The position numbers were made by a program, and so were the translations under genes. From NCBI GenBank assembly GCA_002839375.1, contig PGXY01000006.1, positions 186,001 to 250,000 of the forward strand: 64,000 nt of DNA. The letters are read 5' to 3'. Positions 17,329 through 25,484 of this stretch are shown here, piece by piece. The first letter of the stretch is position 1. Each line of letters opens with the position of its first letter. The DNA is from Spirochaetae bacterium HGW-Spirochaetae-1 (GTDB taxonomy: Bacteria > Spirochaetota > UBA4802 > UBA5550). The notes below the pieces were generated by a model. That model was given only the letters and a program-made list of their open reading frames with translations, did not search any database and was not told the origin of the DNA.

Positions 17329-17662
17329 TGCTCTCCTCGTGTCAGTGAAAACTCTTTGTCAATTTTGTACCGAAGACGGGATTATCTACAACACTTTTTT
17401 AACCCGGTGCTGAAAATCCCCGACATTTCTTTTGTGCCGGTACATTGATGAAGTAACGGTGTAAAATGCCGGTCTAATTATTCAAGCAGAATTTAAGGGA
17501 AAGGATAAGGGTGAGGGGGGGATTATTTTTTCGGGAAAAAGTGAAATTTGTTTTACTAAATATTAATAGTATGTTATTTTTAAGCATTCCGGCGCAGACT
17601 CTTTTCTCACGAGGAATAAACTGGCCGAAAAGTATATTTTCAGGAATACACGGAGCGAGGAT
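17329..17662. other. Divergent intergenic region upstream of the homocysteine module
   Basis: 334 bases, no credible gene. A GC-poor plus-strand end carries a weak promoter candidate, TTGTTT (17548-17553), 16 bases, TATGTT (17570-17575), for the secreted protein at 17663. On the minus strand TTGACA at 17363-17358 has no -10 at the right distance. A purine-rich stretch GGGTGAGGGGGGG lies at about 17507-17520. No leader-type riboswitch (SAM, SAH) was recognised. Confidence 0.45.
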
Positions 17663-19366
17663 ATGAAAAAAACAGCAGCAGCCATAATTCTCTTCTTTCT
17701 TGCCATAACACTGGGTTCCGCCGGGGACGAGGCGCTCGTCATGGAATCCATGACGCCCATCGTTTCAAAGGCCTTTACCAGGAGCGGGAAGATCAGCACC
17801 CTGGTCAGGTCCATCAACGATTTTATGAAGACTTCCATGACCATAGAACAGAAAAAAGATTTTCTGAAGGACATTGAGGAGTTCAAAAACAAAACAGGCA
17901 TCGATCCCCTGAACGAGAATTCGCTCAAGGAGACGGGCATCGATACGGAAAAGCCCCTGGGCTTTGCCTATATCGATAAGACCGAGACGGTGGAAAAGAT
18001 GATGATTTTTCTCCCCGTCCTGGATGGAAAGTCCTTCCCGGTGCGTTTTGTGCAGATAGTCAAAAAAATGAAAAAGGACGCCCCGGCCGCCGATGTTTTT
18101 CCCGTGATTACGGCCTACAAGAATTACAACCTGTACCAGGTTCAGAAAGATCTATTCTGTACCGCCATCAATGATTATTTAATCGTGTCCTCCCAGGGGG
18201 AACTGCTCCGCGAAGCAATCGATCTGGGCATGAATACCGATTCCTCCCTTGCGGCGGACCCGCTCTATATTGATTATCTGCGGAAAAGCCGGAATTCCAA
18301 CGACCTCAATATATTCGCCCGCCGCGACCTCCTCATGGAGGCCGTCAATTCATTTCAGAAGGGTTTAATGCAGAAGCAGCCCCGGGATGAGATGATGGAA
18401 AACGTTCCCCAGGGGAACAATACGCCGTTTCCCGGAATCGATATGGATAATACCAGCGGATATATAGCCGTTCCCGTCATGTATCCCGCGGAAAATAATT
18501 CCGATATGTCAGGGGCATCATCCACTCTTAACGCCCTGGACTACCTGGTCCTGGGCTTGAATCTTGAGCCGCGCAAGGTACAGGTGCAGATCGGGGCCAG
18601 TTTCAACAACAGCGATCCCATGGTGACGTCGATCCTCAATATCCTGAAAACCGGGAGTGCCGGTGAGGGCATTTATCCCACTACGGCCGTTATTTACGGT
18701 TACCTGGGTCTTGATCTGAAGAAGATGGAGGATATGTGCCGGAAGCCTGCTCCGCTCTGTGCCCAGTACGCCAAGATAAAAGCCGACATCCGGAATGATT
18801 ACGGTATCGATATGGCGAAGGACTTTATTCCCGCCAGCAGCGGCATTTTCAATATACTCGTGGGAAATCCCACTATTGGCGAATACACGCTCTTTCTGCC
18901 CATGACGGATAAAAAGAAGATACAGGTCGTGAATACGGCGATGCAGGCTCACCTGAAGAAAAAATATGCCCAGGGGAACCGGTTCGGCTATATCACGCTG
19001 GGCAAGAATAAGGGGTGCTGGTTTTTTGATAAAAACAACAAGAAACAGTTCATTGTCGCTGATGCCCGGGGCCTGTACATGAGCAGCAGCGATGTGTTCC
19101 TGAAAAAAGTCATGAATGAGAAAAATATCAGGCAGGTGAAAACCGGCGGCGAGCTCTTGAAAAAGCTGACCGACGAAGTTTTTTTTCTTACCTATATCCA
19201 GAAGAACATGTTTCTCTCGGGCCTTATCAAGTCCCAGGCGCAGGCAAACAAGCAGCTGCGTGACGCGACGAACAGTATTGGGGACATATATGTTTCGGGA
19301 GCCAAAAACGGTAATTTCATCTCTATTGACCTGGATGTGGCCATGGAGATTGTTGCGGGCATGTAG
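17663..19366 (+). CDS. Secreted periplasmic protein of unknown function
   Basis: 567 residues. A clean signal peptide (MKKTAAAIILFFLAITLGSAG) is followed by a soluble protein. The pattern of long repeated alpha/beta stretches, IDPLNENSLKETGID, LGFAYIDKTETVEKMMIFLPV and a later IYGYLGLDLKKME with a C-terminal ISIDLDVAMEI, resembles large secreted proteins of the DUF3352 type that interrogate 'model-like' two-domain folds, but the match is weak and no name is given. No catalytic motif is visible. The start is supported by GAGGAT before the ATG. The radical SAM gene begins 12 bases after its stop. Confidence 0.7.
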   Translation: MKKTAAAIILFFLAITLGSAGDEALVMESMTPIVSKAFTRSGKISTLVRSINDFMKTSMTIEQKKDFLKDIEEFKNKTGIDPLNENSLKETGIDTEKPLGFAYIDKTETVEKMMIFLPVLDGKSFPVRFVQIVKKMKKDAPAADVFPVITAYKNYNLYQVQKDLFCTAINDYLIVSSQGELLREAIDLGMNTDSSLAADPLYIDYLRKSRNSNDLNIFARRDLLMEAVNSFQKGLMQKQPRDEMMENVPQGNNTPFPGIDMDNTSGYIAVPVMYPAENNSDMSGASSTLNALDYLVLGLNLEPRKVQVQIGASFNNSDPMVTSILNILKTGSAGEGIYPTTAVIYGYLGLDLKKMEDMCRKPAPLCAQYAKIKADIRNDYGIDMAKDFIPASSGIFNILVGNPTIGEYTLFLPMTDKKKIQVVNTAMQAHLKKKYAQGNRFGYITLGKNKGCWFFDKNNKKQFIVADARGLYMSSSDVFLKKVMNEKNIRQVKTGGELLKKLTDEVFFLTYIQKNMFLSGLIKSQAQANKQLRDATNSIGDIYVSGAKNGNFISIDLDVAMEIVAGM

Positions 19367-19378
19367 GGGATATTTTTT

Positions 19379-20323
19379 ATGAAATACGTATTCGGCCCGG
19401 TGAATTCCCGGAGGCTGGGAATTTCACTGGGCATTGACCTGGTGCCCCATAAAACATGTTCTCTCAACTGCATTTACTGTGAATGCGGAGAGACCACGGA
19501 CTGCACGGCGCTGCTGCGCGAGTATGTGCCGGTGAAGGATGTACTGGCGGAGCTCGATTCGTACCTGTCATCCTCGCCGGAACTGGATGTGCTGACCTTC
19601 TCCGGGTCGGGGGAGCCCACGCTCCACAGCGGTATCGGCACCATCATCGCGTACCTGAAGGAGCGCTATCCCCGTTATCCCGTAGTTGTGCTGACCAACG
19701 GTACCCTTCTCTGGAAAGAAGAGGTGAGGGAGGCCCTGGTTCGCGCCGACATTATCATTCCTTCCCTCGATGCCGTTTCAGAGCCGGTTTTCCGGAAGAT
19801 GCTCAGACCTACGGGGGAAATCACGGCGGAAAGGCTGGTGCGGGGACTGATGGACTTCCGCCCGGTTTTTGCGGGCAGGATGATAATAGAGATATTTATC
19901 CTGCCCGGGGTCAATGACACTCCCGACGAACTGGCAAGACTGAAAGAGGCCTGTGAAAAAATAGGACCGGACGAAATACAGCTCAATCGTCTTGACAGGC
20001 CCGGGGCCGTATACGGGCTGCAAACGGCATCGTGGAAGAGACTGGTGGAGATCAAAGAGTTTTTCCTGCCCCTTGCCGTGGAAATCATCGGGAAACCCGA
20101 TTACAGTAAAAAAATTACCGGAAGCGTCTCGGAGATCCATGACGCCGTTGGCGCCGTTCTGAAGAGACGTCCGTCGACGATCGATGACCTGAGCAGAACC
20201 CTGGGACTCCGGAAGGTCGAGGTCATGAAAATTATCGAAGAAATGGATACGGGGGGGATTCTCAGTAAAGAGGAAATGGAAAGGGGGATATTCTACCGGA
20301 TGCGGGCCGATGCGGCAGAATAA
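19379..20323 (+). CDS. Radical SAM protein, COG0731 (TYW1-like) family
   Basis: 314 residues. The [4Fe-4S]/SAM motif CxxxCxxC is at Cys27, Cys31 and Cys34 (CSLNCIYC); GSGEPTLHS provides the SAM-binding strand and LPGVNDT a later loop. The opening MKYVFGPVNSRRLGISLGIDL is characteristic of the COG0731 branch of wybutosine-like radical SAM proteins. About residues 245-314 form a winged-helix-like C-terminal part (RRPSTIDDLSRTLGLRKVEVMKIIEEM) that may bind nucleic acid or protein. Its product is unknown. GGGGAT eight bases before the ATG fits. It converges on the GHKL-like gene at 20494, with a minisatellite in between. Confidence 0.87.
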   Translation: MKYVFGPVNSRRLGISLGIDLVPHKTCSLNCIYCECGETTDCTALLREYVPVKDVLAELDSYLSSSPELDVLTFSGSGEPTLHSGIGTIIAYLKERYPRYPVVVLTNGTLLWKEEVREALVRADIIIPSLDAVSEPVFRKMLRPTGEITAERLVRGLMDFRPVFAGRMIIEIFILPGVNDTPDELARLKEACEKIGPDEIQLNRLDRPGAVYGLQTASWKRLVEIKEFFLPLAVEIIGKPDYSKKITGSVSEIHDAVGAVLKRRPSTIDDLSRTLGLRKVEVMKIIEEMDTGGILSKEEMERGIFYRMRADAAE

Positions 20324-20377
20324 AGCCGCATCCCTGCAGTTTGGACGCCGCTAATTTGATATAATAACAAGCTCGCC

Positions 20378-20470
20378 AGAAGGTAGGTAGAAGCTCGATA
20401 GAAGCTCGATAGAAGGTAGGTAGAAGCTCGATAGAAGCTCGATAGAAGGTAGGTAGAAGCTCGATAGAAG
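20378..20470. repeat. Minisatellite of 11-bp units in 33-bp super-repeats
   Basis: Two related 11-base units, A = AGAAGGTAGGT and B = AGAAGCTCGAT, run in order A-B-B-A-B-B-A-B plus a partial unit: A at 20378, 20411 and 20444, B at 20389, 20400, 20422, 20433 and 20455. All copies are identical in sequence. It lies in the 170-base gap between the convergent radical SAM and GHKL-like genes. Exact copies mean recent expansion; the copy number may vary between strains. Confidence 0.95.
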
Positions 20471-20493
20471 CCCCCTGTGCGCATTGCATTGTG

Positions 20494-21153
20494 TCAGACA
20501 GAAAGGGGAATCAGTATTTTCGCGTAGGTTTTTTCCCTGCCGTCGGTAGTGATGACAAAATTGTCGTGGGGAATATCGATGTTTTTCAGCAATACCACCA
20601 CCATGGATATGCCCAGTCCCATACCCTCGGCTTCCGGGTCGGGATTTTCCATGTAAAACTCGGCAATATTGTCGTATTTAGACGATTGTTCTATCTTTCT
20701 GGTGATTTTTTTTAATTCCTTGTCAGAAAGGGGCAGATTGTTTATAACCTCAATAATGAGGTTTTTGTTCTGCACCTTCAGATAGATACGCGTTGACAGG
20801 TGTTTGCTTTTTGCCTTGATGCCGTATTCCAGCAGGGCGTCTTCGTTTAAAATGGAGCGTATCTGCTTCACTACCTGGACCGGATCGTCGGGATTGGTTA
20901 TTTTCCCCTCGTCGATGAGGATTTTTTTCGCATTTGCCTTGGTTGCATTGGCCATTAGCTCTTTTATACAGGAAAGTATGGGGGTGAATATCTCCTGCCG
21001 GTGAAATCTTTCAAGGATTTTCATCAGGGAGAACTTTATCTTCTCTTCAGTGTCTTCCAGGGCGGAATAGGTGATAAAGACAAGATCATCACTGTTTTTT
21101 ATGGCAGTGATGACACTTCTCTGGAAATTCTGATTTAGGCTTACCGTCTGCAT
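20494..21153 (-). CDS. GHKL ATPase-like regulator, family with degenerate G1 box
   Basis: 219 residues from the ATG at 21153, chosen because the paralogue at 62042 starts at the matching point (MQTVSLN against MNTASVS); a TTG 14 codons upstream has no better ribosome site. The protein looks like a lone histidine-kinase-type ATPase domain without a phospho-accepting His. The N-box is IKELMANATKAN with Glu65 and Asn69; the G2 box is EGMGLGI (177-181). The G1 box, DxGxG in active members, reads VINNLP (about 136-141). Two paralogues occur in this window (33664-35163 and 62042-62728). The fold suggests a switch or anti-sigma-like protein; activity is not known. Confidence 0.72.
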   Translation of the reverse strand: MQTVSLNQNFQRSVITAIKNSDDLVFITYSALEDTEEKIKFSLMKILERFHRQEIFTPILSCIKELMANATKANAKKILIDEGKITNPDDPVQVVKQIRSILNEDALLEYGIKAKSKHLSTRIYLKVQNKNLIIEVINNLPLSDKELKKITRKIEQSSKYDNIAEFYMENPDPEAEGMGLGISMVVVLLKNIDIPHDNFVITTDGREKTYAKILIPLSV

Positions 21154-21239
21154 GGTGTTTATAGATATAATCGATATTTTATCAAAAATTTTCAAGTATA
21201 AAAAATATATGGTTGAAATAGACCGGAAAATATTTTTTC

Positions 21240-21248
21240 TGGTATAAT
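21240..21248 (+). promoter_or_regulatory. Extended -10 promoter of rnfB-fliG
   Basis: TGG-TATAAT gives a TGn extended -10 box (TATAAT at 21243-21248) with no good -35. Transcription would start near 21255, about 50 bases before the ATG of rnfB. Confidence 0.55.
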
Positions 21249-21254
21249 TAAGAA

Positions 21255-21267
21255 GTTATTGAATAAC
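21255..21267. promoter_or_regulatory. Palindrome over the rnfB transcription start
   Basis: GTTATT-G-AATAAC, two perfect 6-base arms around one base, begins six bases after the extended -10. This is a classical place for a repressor site; no U-run follows, so it is not a terminator. Confidence 0.45.
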
Positions 21268-21304
21268 TGAAGTATTCTGCACACTATTTTCAGGGGATGT
21301 CATA

Positions 21305-22183
21305 ATGTTTGAGGCTCTTTTTCCTTCCATTTCATCGATTTTGTCCCTTGCGGGAGTAGGTCTGGTTTTCGGACTTATTCTTTCCATTGCCAAGATAAAA
21401 CTCATGGTGGAAAAAGACCCGAAAATCGACCAGGTTCTCAGTGTGCTGCCCGGGGCCAACTGCGGGGCCTGTGGTATGCCCGGCTGCTCCGCCTATGCCA
21501 CCAGGATAGTGGAAGAGCATTATGAGATATCCCTCTGTCCCGTGGGCGGGGCCGATTCAATAGCGAAAATCGCTTCAATAATGGGCCTTGAACCCGTGGT
21601 AGGTGTAAGTCCCATGACTGCCCGGGTTCACTGTCAGGGCGGTCATGCCGAGGCATTGAAGCGATTCAAGTACAGCGGCCCCAGAAGCTGCAGCGCTGCG
21701 CAGAATATTATGGGCGGTTTCAAGGTCTGCGAATTCGGCTGTCTCGGTCTGGGCGACTGCACCAGGGTATGCCCTTTTGACGCCATTCACATGGGAGACA
21801 AGGGTCTTCCCGTTGTAGTAATTGATAAATGTACGGGATGCAACAACTGTGTTGATGTGTGCCCCCGGGATATTATCACCCTTGCCCCGATAGATACGGA
21901 AGTCAGGGTAATGTGTCTCAACAGGGAAAAGGCGCCGGTGATGAAAAAGGGATGCTCCGCTGGATGCATCGGCTGCAAACTCTGCGAAAAGAACTGTCCC
22001 GAGGATGCCATTCACGTCACCGATTTCTGCGCGGTTATTGACTATGATAAATGCACCAACTGTTATACGTGTGTGGAGGTTTGCCCCGTACCGGTAATCA
22101 ACCCTGTAGAGCGCTCGAAAAAATTTCAGAAAAAAAAGGAAGAACCTGAAAATCTGCAGGCCGAAAACAAGGCAGAAGTATGA
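21305..22183 (+). CDS. rnfB: RnfB-like multi-cluster ferredoxin subunit
   Basis: 292 residues. An N-terminal membrane anchor (about 7-30) precedes the RnfB Fe-S domain with CGACGMPGC and a later Cys (GANCGACGMPGCSAYA, CPVGG). Then come CEFGCLGLGDC/CTRVCP, CTGCNNC/CVDVCP, CIGCKLCEKNCP and CTNCYTCVEVCP groups, enough for four further [4Fe-4S] clusters, as in the long RnfB of anaerobes. In the Rnf complex it passes electrons from ferredoxin or flavodoxin toward NAD while pumping ions. None of the other rnf genes (C, D, G, E, A) is next to it. Instead it overlaps fliG by four bases (ATGA at 22180). A charged tail (SKKFQKKKEEPE) ends it. Confidence 0.9.
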   Translation: MFEALFPSISSILSLAGVGLVFGLILSIAKIKLMVEKDPKIDQVLSVLPGANCGACGMPGCSAYATRIVEEHYEISLCPVGGADSIAKIASIMGLEPVVGVSPMTARVHCQGGHAEALKRFKYSGPRSCSAAQNIMGGFKVCEFGCLGLGDCTRVCPFDAIHMGDKGLPVVVIDKCTGCNNCVDVCPRDIITLAPIDTEVRVMCLNREKAPVMKKGCSAGCIGCKLCEKNCPEDAIHVTDFCAVIDYDKCTNCYTCVEVCPVPVINPVERSKKFQKKKEEPENLQAENKAEV

Positions 22184-23193
22184 AGTCAATATTTGATATG
22201 ACAGGCGCTGAAAGAGCGGCCGCCCTTCTGGTCGCTCTTGGGCCTGAAATAGCATCGGAAATACTGCGTTATCTCGACGAAGACAGCATCGAAAAAATTA
22301 CCGTTGAAATTGCAAGGATAGACCGCCTTTCCATTGAAGAGAAGGAGGATCTCATCGGGGAATTCCTCATTGCCCTGAAGAAGGAGCGGCGCAACCTGCA
22401 TGCCGGGGAAAAGACAGCCCTGGATCTCCTGGAAAAAACTTTTGGTATAGACAAGGCCCATGAAATTCTGCATAAAGTTTCAGCACGGGACGTCCGCGGG
22501 GAATTCGAATTCCTCAGGGAACTGGAGCCGGAGCTTCTGGCTAAACTGCTGAAAGAGGAAATGCCCCAGACGATTGCCGTTGCCATGACGTATCTCCCCT
22601 CCAGTATATCGGCCGGGATTCTCCAGGCACTGCCTTCTGAAACGGCTAAAACGGTAGCCCTGCGCATGGCACGGCTCGACAGCGTTTCACCGGAAGCCGT
22701 GGTGGAAATAGCGCGGGGTTTGAAAAGGAGGTACAAGGCCTTTCTTCAGCAGAACGTTCATGTACGTGACGGTGGTGTCAATTCGCTTATCAACATAATC
22801 AACAACATGAGTTATGATGAGGAAAAGCGTCTTCTGAACCAGCTGGACGGGGTTCTTCCCGAAGTGACAAAAGAGATACGGAACCGTATTCTCAGTTTTG
22901 AAAATGTCGTTAACCTGTCGAATCGTGATTTGCGTGTTCTCATCGATGAGATAAAGGACGACCGACTGATAGCACGGGCCCTCAAGGGAGCCGGTGATGA
23001 TATCCGGTTCAAGTTTATCCGGAATATGAGTCAGAACCGCGCCACGGATGTCATAACGGAGATGGATTCAATAGGGTCTCTGCGGCTTACGGAAGTCGAG
23101 GAATGCAGGTCCGTCATTATGGAGATTATGCGTAATCTCTACGACAGCGGAGAAATTGTTTTTAAGAAGGACGGCGAAATTTTTGTGGAGTAA
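22180..23193 (+). CDS. fliG: Flagellar motor switch protein FliG
   Basis: 337 residues, the usual length, with all three domains. The N-terminal domain (TGAERAAALLVALG) ties to the MS ring; the middle part has the EHPQ-like segment, here EMPQ at 127-130 (His replaced by Met); the C-terminal torque domain contains LIDEIKDDRLIARALKGAGDDIRFKFIRNMS and ends RLTEVEE...IVFKKDGEIFVE. The charged residues of the torque helix are kept, so it should still meet the stator. It is alone: no other flagellar gene is near, and it starts inside the stop of rnfB. Spirochaetes often have two FliG proteins; this may be the orphan second copy. Start is fixed by the ATGA overlap. Confidence 0.93.
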   Translation: MKSIFDMTGAERAAALLVALGPEIASEILRYLDEDSIEKITVEIARIDRLSIEEKEDLIGEFLIALKKERRNLHAGEKTALDLLEKTFGIDKAHEILHKVSARDVRGEFEFLRELEPELLAKLLKEEMPQTIAVAMTYLPSSISAGILQALPSETAKTVALRMARLDSVSPEAVVEIARGLKRRYKAFLQQNVHVRDGGVNSLINIINNMSYDEEKRLLNQLDGVLPEVTKEIRNRILSFENVVNLSNRDLRVLIDEIKDDRLIARALKGAGDDIRFKFIRNMSQNRATDVITEMDSIGSLRLTEVEECRSVIMEIMRNLYDSGEIVFKKDGEIFVE

Positions 23194-23248
23194 TAAGCTA
23201 TGTCATGCAATAATGACGGATTGCTTCTTCGCCTTGATAAATTAAATA

Positions 23249-24901
23249 ATGGATGAAATAAATATGAAATTCAGCGAATGGAATTTCAATGAGGATTTAC
23301 TCAGAGGAATAGAGGAAACCGGTTATGCGGAATGCATGCCGGTTCAGGAATTGACGTACAAGGAAGTATTTAAAGGGAAGGACATTCTTGTCCAGTCCCA
23401 GACAGGATCGGGGAAAACGGCGGCATTTCTTATACCCATTTTTCAGCTTTTTCTTGAAAGCGAGACTCCCCGGGAAAAGAAAGCGCTTATAATAGTTCCC
23501 ACCCGTGAACTTGCCGTACAGATTGAAAAGGAGGCCGAACTGCTGGGACGTCATCTTGACCTGGTGATCGGCAGCTTTTATGGCGGTGTGGGATATACGC
23601 AGCAGGAAAAACTGATCCGTGAGGGTGTCAATATCATCATCGGTACGCCGGGCAGACTCATAGATTTCAACCAGTCGGGCAAGCTCAAGTTCAATGATAT
23701 CGATATACTGGTCATCGATGAGGCCGACCGGCTTTTCGATATGGGATTTTATCCCGACCTGAAGAAGATGCTTAAAAGGATGAAGCCCAGGGAGGAGCGG
23801 CGCACCATGCTGTTCAGTGCCACGCTGAGCGTCCAGGTGAAGAATCTCGCCTGGGAACACATGAACGAACCGGCCGATGTCTCCGTCTCACCGGAGAATA
23901 TGACCGTGGACAATATCACCCAGGGGCTTTACCACGTGGGACGTCATGAAAAGATGAAGCTCCTTCTCGGACTGCTCAATTCACTGCAGCCGAAAAATGT
24001 TCTTGTGTTCACCAACACCAAGCAGGCCGCCTTTGAGGTGGCCCAGCGGCTCGGGCTTAACGGTTACGATGCCGAGTATATTATCGGCGATCTGCCCCAG
24101 TCCAAAAGGCAGAAGGTTATCGATGGCATGAAAAGTGGCACGGTGCCGTATCTCGTGGCCACGGACGTGGCGGCCCGGGGACTGCATATCAACGATCTCG
24201 AGCTCGTGGTTAATTATGACCTGCCCGAGGACTGTGAGAATTATGTTCACCGTATTGGAAGAACGGCCAGGGCGGGAAAATCGGGAAATGCCATATCCCT
24301 CTCCTGTGAAAAATATGTTTACGGCCTGGAAGCCATCGAAACGTTTACGGGAATGAAAATACCGGTTCTCTTTGCCGATGAAAGCCTGTATGTAGAGGAT
24401 AAAAGCGCCGGCAGGTATTTCAACCTTGAAAGAAGCAAACACAAGTTCGAGGAAGCGGAGAGAGGCCGCGGCGGCAGAGGCAGGGACGGCCGGGGCAAAA
24501 CGACTCAGGATACGAGAAAAATTGTGCAGCGAAAAAAACCGGAACGGACCAGGCCCCATGCCGCTGTCAGTGCCGGTACGGCCGCCGTGGCAAAAGAGGA
24601 GGCCGTTGAAACCATTGTACGGCGTCCCGCCAGGAAAAATACGGGAAAGAGGACCGACGAAGCAAGGCCGGTTAGAGCTCAGTCTCCCGTTGAAACGGGC
24701 AGGGGAAAACGCCCCGCAGCGGCATCCCCGGTAAAGAAGGCCGATAAAAAACCCGCAGGTAAAACCAGGATTGAAGATCGTCTTAAGTACTATAGCGAGA
24801 AATACGGGGAAAACTTCACTGCCAGCAGCGAGCTCCTGGAAAAGGACAGGCAGAAACGTTCCCTGATTCAGAAAATAAAGGGCATTTTCAGGAGACCGTA
24901 A
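23249..24901 (+). CDS. DEAD-box RNA helicase (RhlE/DeaD-like)
   Basis: 550 residues. Helicase core (about 1-375): Q motif MPVQELTYKEV, motif I QTGSGKT, Ia PTRELAVQ, Ib TPGRL, II DEAD (VIDEADRLF), III SAT, V ARGLHI, VI HRIGRTARAG. The C-terminal 170 residues are basic and low-complexity (RGRGGRGRDGRGK, RKKPERTRPH, KKADKKPAGK), an RNA-binding tail that unwinds structured RNA or rRNA. The start could also be the second Met (MKFSEWNF, position 23264), which matches the usual RhlE opening; the first is reported. The next small gene starts two bases after the stop. Confidence 0.94.
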   Translation: MDEINMKFSEWNFNEDLLRGIEETGYAECMPVQELTYKEVFKGKDILVQSQTGSGKTAAFLIPIFQLFLESETPREKKALIIVPTRELAVQIEKEAELLGRHLDLVIGSFYGGVGYTQQEKLIREGVNIIIGTPGRLIDFNQSGKLKFNDIDILVIDEADRLFDMGFYPDLKKMLKRMKPREERRTMLFSATLSVQVKNLAWEHMNEPADVSVSPENMTVDNITQGLYHVGRHEKMKLLLGLLNSLQPKNVLVFTNTKQAAFEVAQRLGLNGYDAEYIIGDLPQSKRQKVIDGMKSGTVPYLVATDVAARGLHINDLELVVNYDLPEDCENYVHRIGRTARAGKSGNAISLSCEKYVYGLEAIETFTGMKIPVLFADESLYVEDKSAGRYFNLERSKHKFEEAERGRGGRGRDGRGKTTQDTRKIVQRKKPERTRPHAAVSAGTAAVAKEEAVETIVRRPARKNTGKRTDEARPVRAQSPVETGRGKRPAAASPVKKADKKPAGKTRIEDRLKYYSEKYGENFTASSELLEKDRQKRSLIQKIKGIFRRP

Positions 24902-24903
24902 AA

Positions 24904-25296
24904 ATGCTCCGTATCCCAGCATGCATACTGCTGACATGCATCTGCCTCCTGGCCGGGACGTTCACTGTCAGCGCCCAGGAGGAGGGAAAAACCCTGTCCA
25001 GGATTGCGGCAGACATTGAACAATACCGGGACAAGGAAACTACCATGAAGCTGAAACTCAAGTATGTGGACGCCATATTTGAGAAAATCATCTTTTATGA
25101 CGCCAATAATCATGATATCGTCTTTGATATTTCCGATAAAAAAAAGAGAAAGATGCTCCGGAACCAGCTCCTCACCATCCATGAAGGCATGGACTACTAT
25201 GTAACCTTCCTGGTCAGGGGTAAGGGCGCTCTGGACATGATTATCGCCGATCTCGTCGATTTCAAGCCTGTTATCATGTCATATATACCGGAATAA
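24904..25296 (+). CDS. Small secreted protein of unknown function
   Basis: 130 residues. A signal peptide (MLRIPACILLTCICLLAGTFTVSAQ, cleavage after SAQ or SA) precedes a roughly 105-residue mature domain with mixed alpha and beta character (MKLKLKYVDAIFEKIIFYD, YYVTFLVRGKGALDMII). No family was recognised. AGGAGA nine bases upstream fits the ATG, which follows the helicase stop after two bases, so it is probably co-transcribed. The alternating charged segments suggest an OB- or lipocalin-like fold, but this is guesswork. Confidence 0.65.
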   Translation: MLRIPACILLTCICLLAGTFTVSAQEEGKTLSRIAADIEQYRDKETTMKLKLKYVDAIFEKIIFYDANNHDIVFDISDKKKRKMLRNQLLTIHEGMDYYVTFLVRGKGALDMIIADLVDFKPVIMSYIPE

Positions 25297-25322
25297 AAAA
25301 AGAAGGGTCTCTATAGACTGAA

Positions 25323-25350
25323 GGCAGAATAGCTGGGCGGCTATTCTGCC
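25323..25350. other. Strong hairpin after the small secreted protein
   Basis: GGCAGAATAGC pairs perfectly with GCTATTCTGCC around the 6-base loop TGGGCG. No T-run follows on either strand, so it is not a standard intrinsic terminator; it may stabilise the 3' end or be a factor-dependent stop. Confidence 0.6.
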
Positions 25351-25385
25351 CTCAAATGATTTAACGCAGTGCCAAGTTAACAATA

Positions 25386-25394
25386 TGATATAAT
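25386..25394 (+). promoter_or_regulatory. Extended -10 promoter candidate of rsgA
   Basis: TGA-TATAAT gives an extended -10 box with TATAAT at 25389-25394, about 85 bases before the rsgA start. No convincing -35. A TTAAC...GTTAA repeat (25361-25380) lies just upstream. Confidence 0.42.
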
Positions 25395-25484
25395 CGGGAG
25401 GGAAATACCATATTACCACTTGTAGTCCAATTATCGGCATCAATGGTGAAAACTTTAGTTTTTTTTTAATTGTGGTGAAAATTT

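Noticed and set aside
17358-17363. TTGACA on the minus strand upstream of the DUF39 gene
   Set aside because: No -10-like sequence at 16-18 bases; the position coincides with the ribosome-binding region.
20378-20470. Possible CRISPR array
   Set aside because: The units are 11 bases long with no unique spacers and no cas gene is near; it is a tandem repeat.
20262-20489. Minus-strand open frame with an 11-residue peptide repeat (ASIELLPTFYR)
   Set aside because: The peptide repeat is only the translation of the 33-bp DNA minisatellite; the frame overlaps the end of the radical SAM gene and has no ribosome site.
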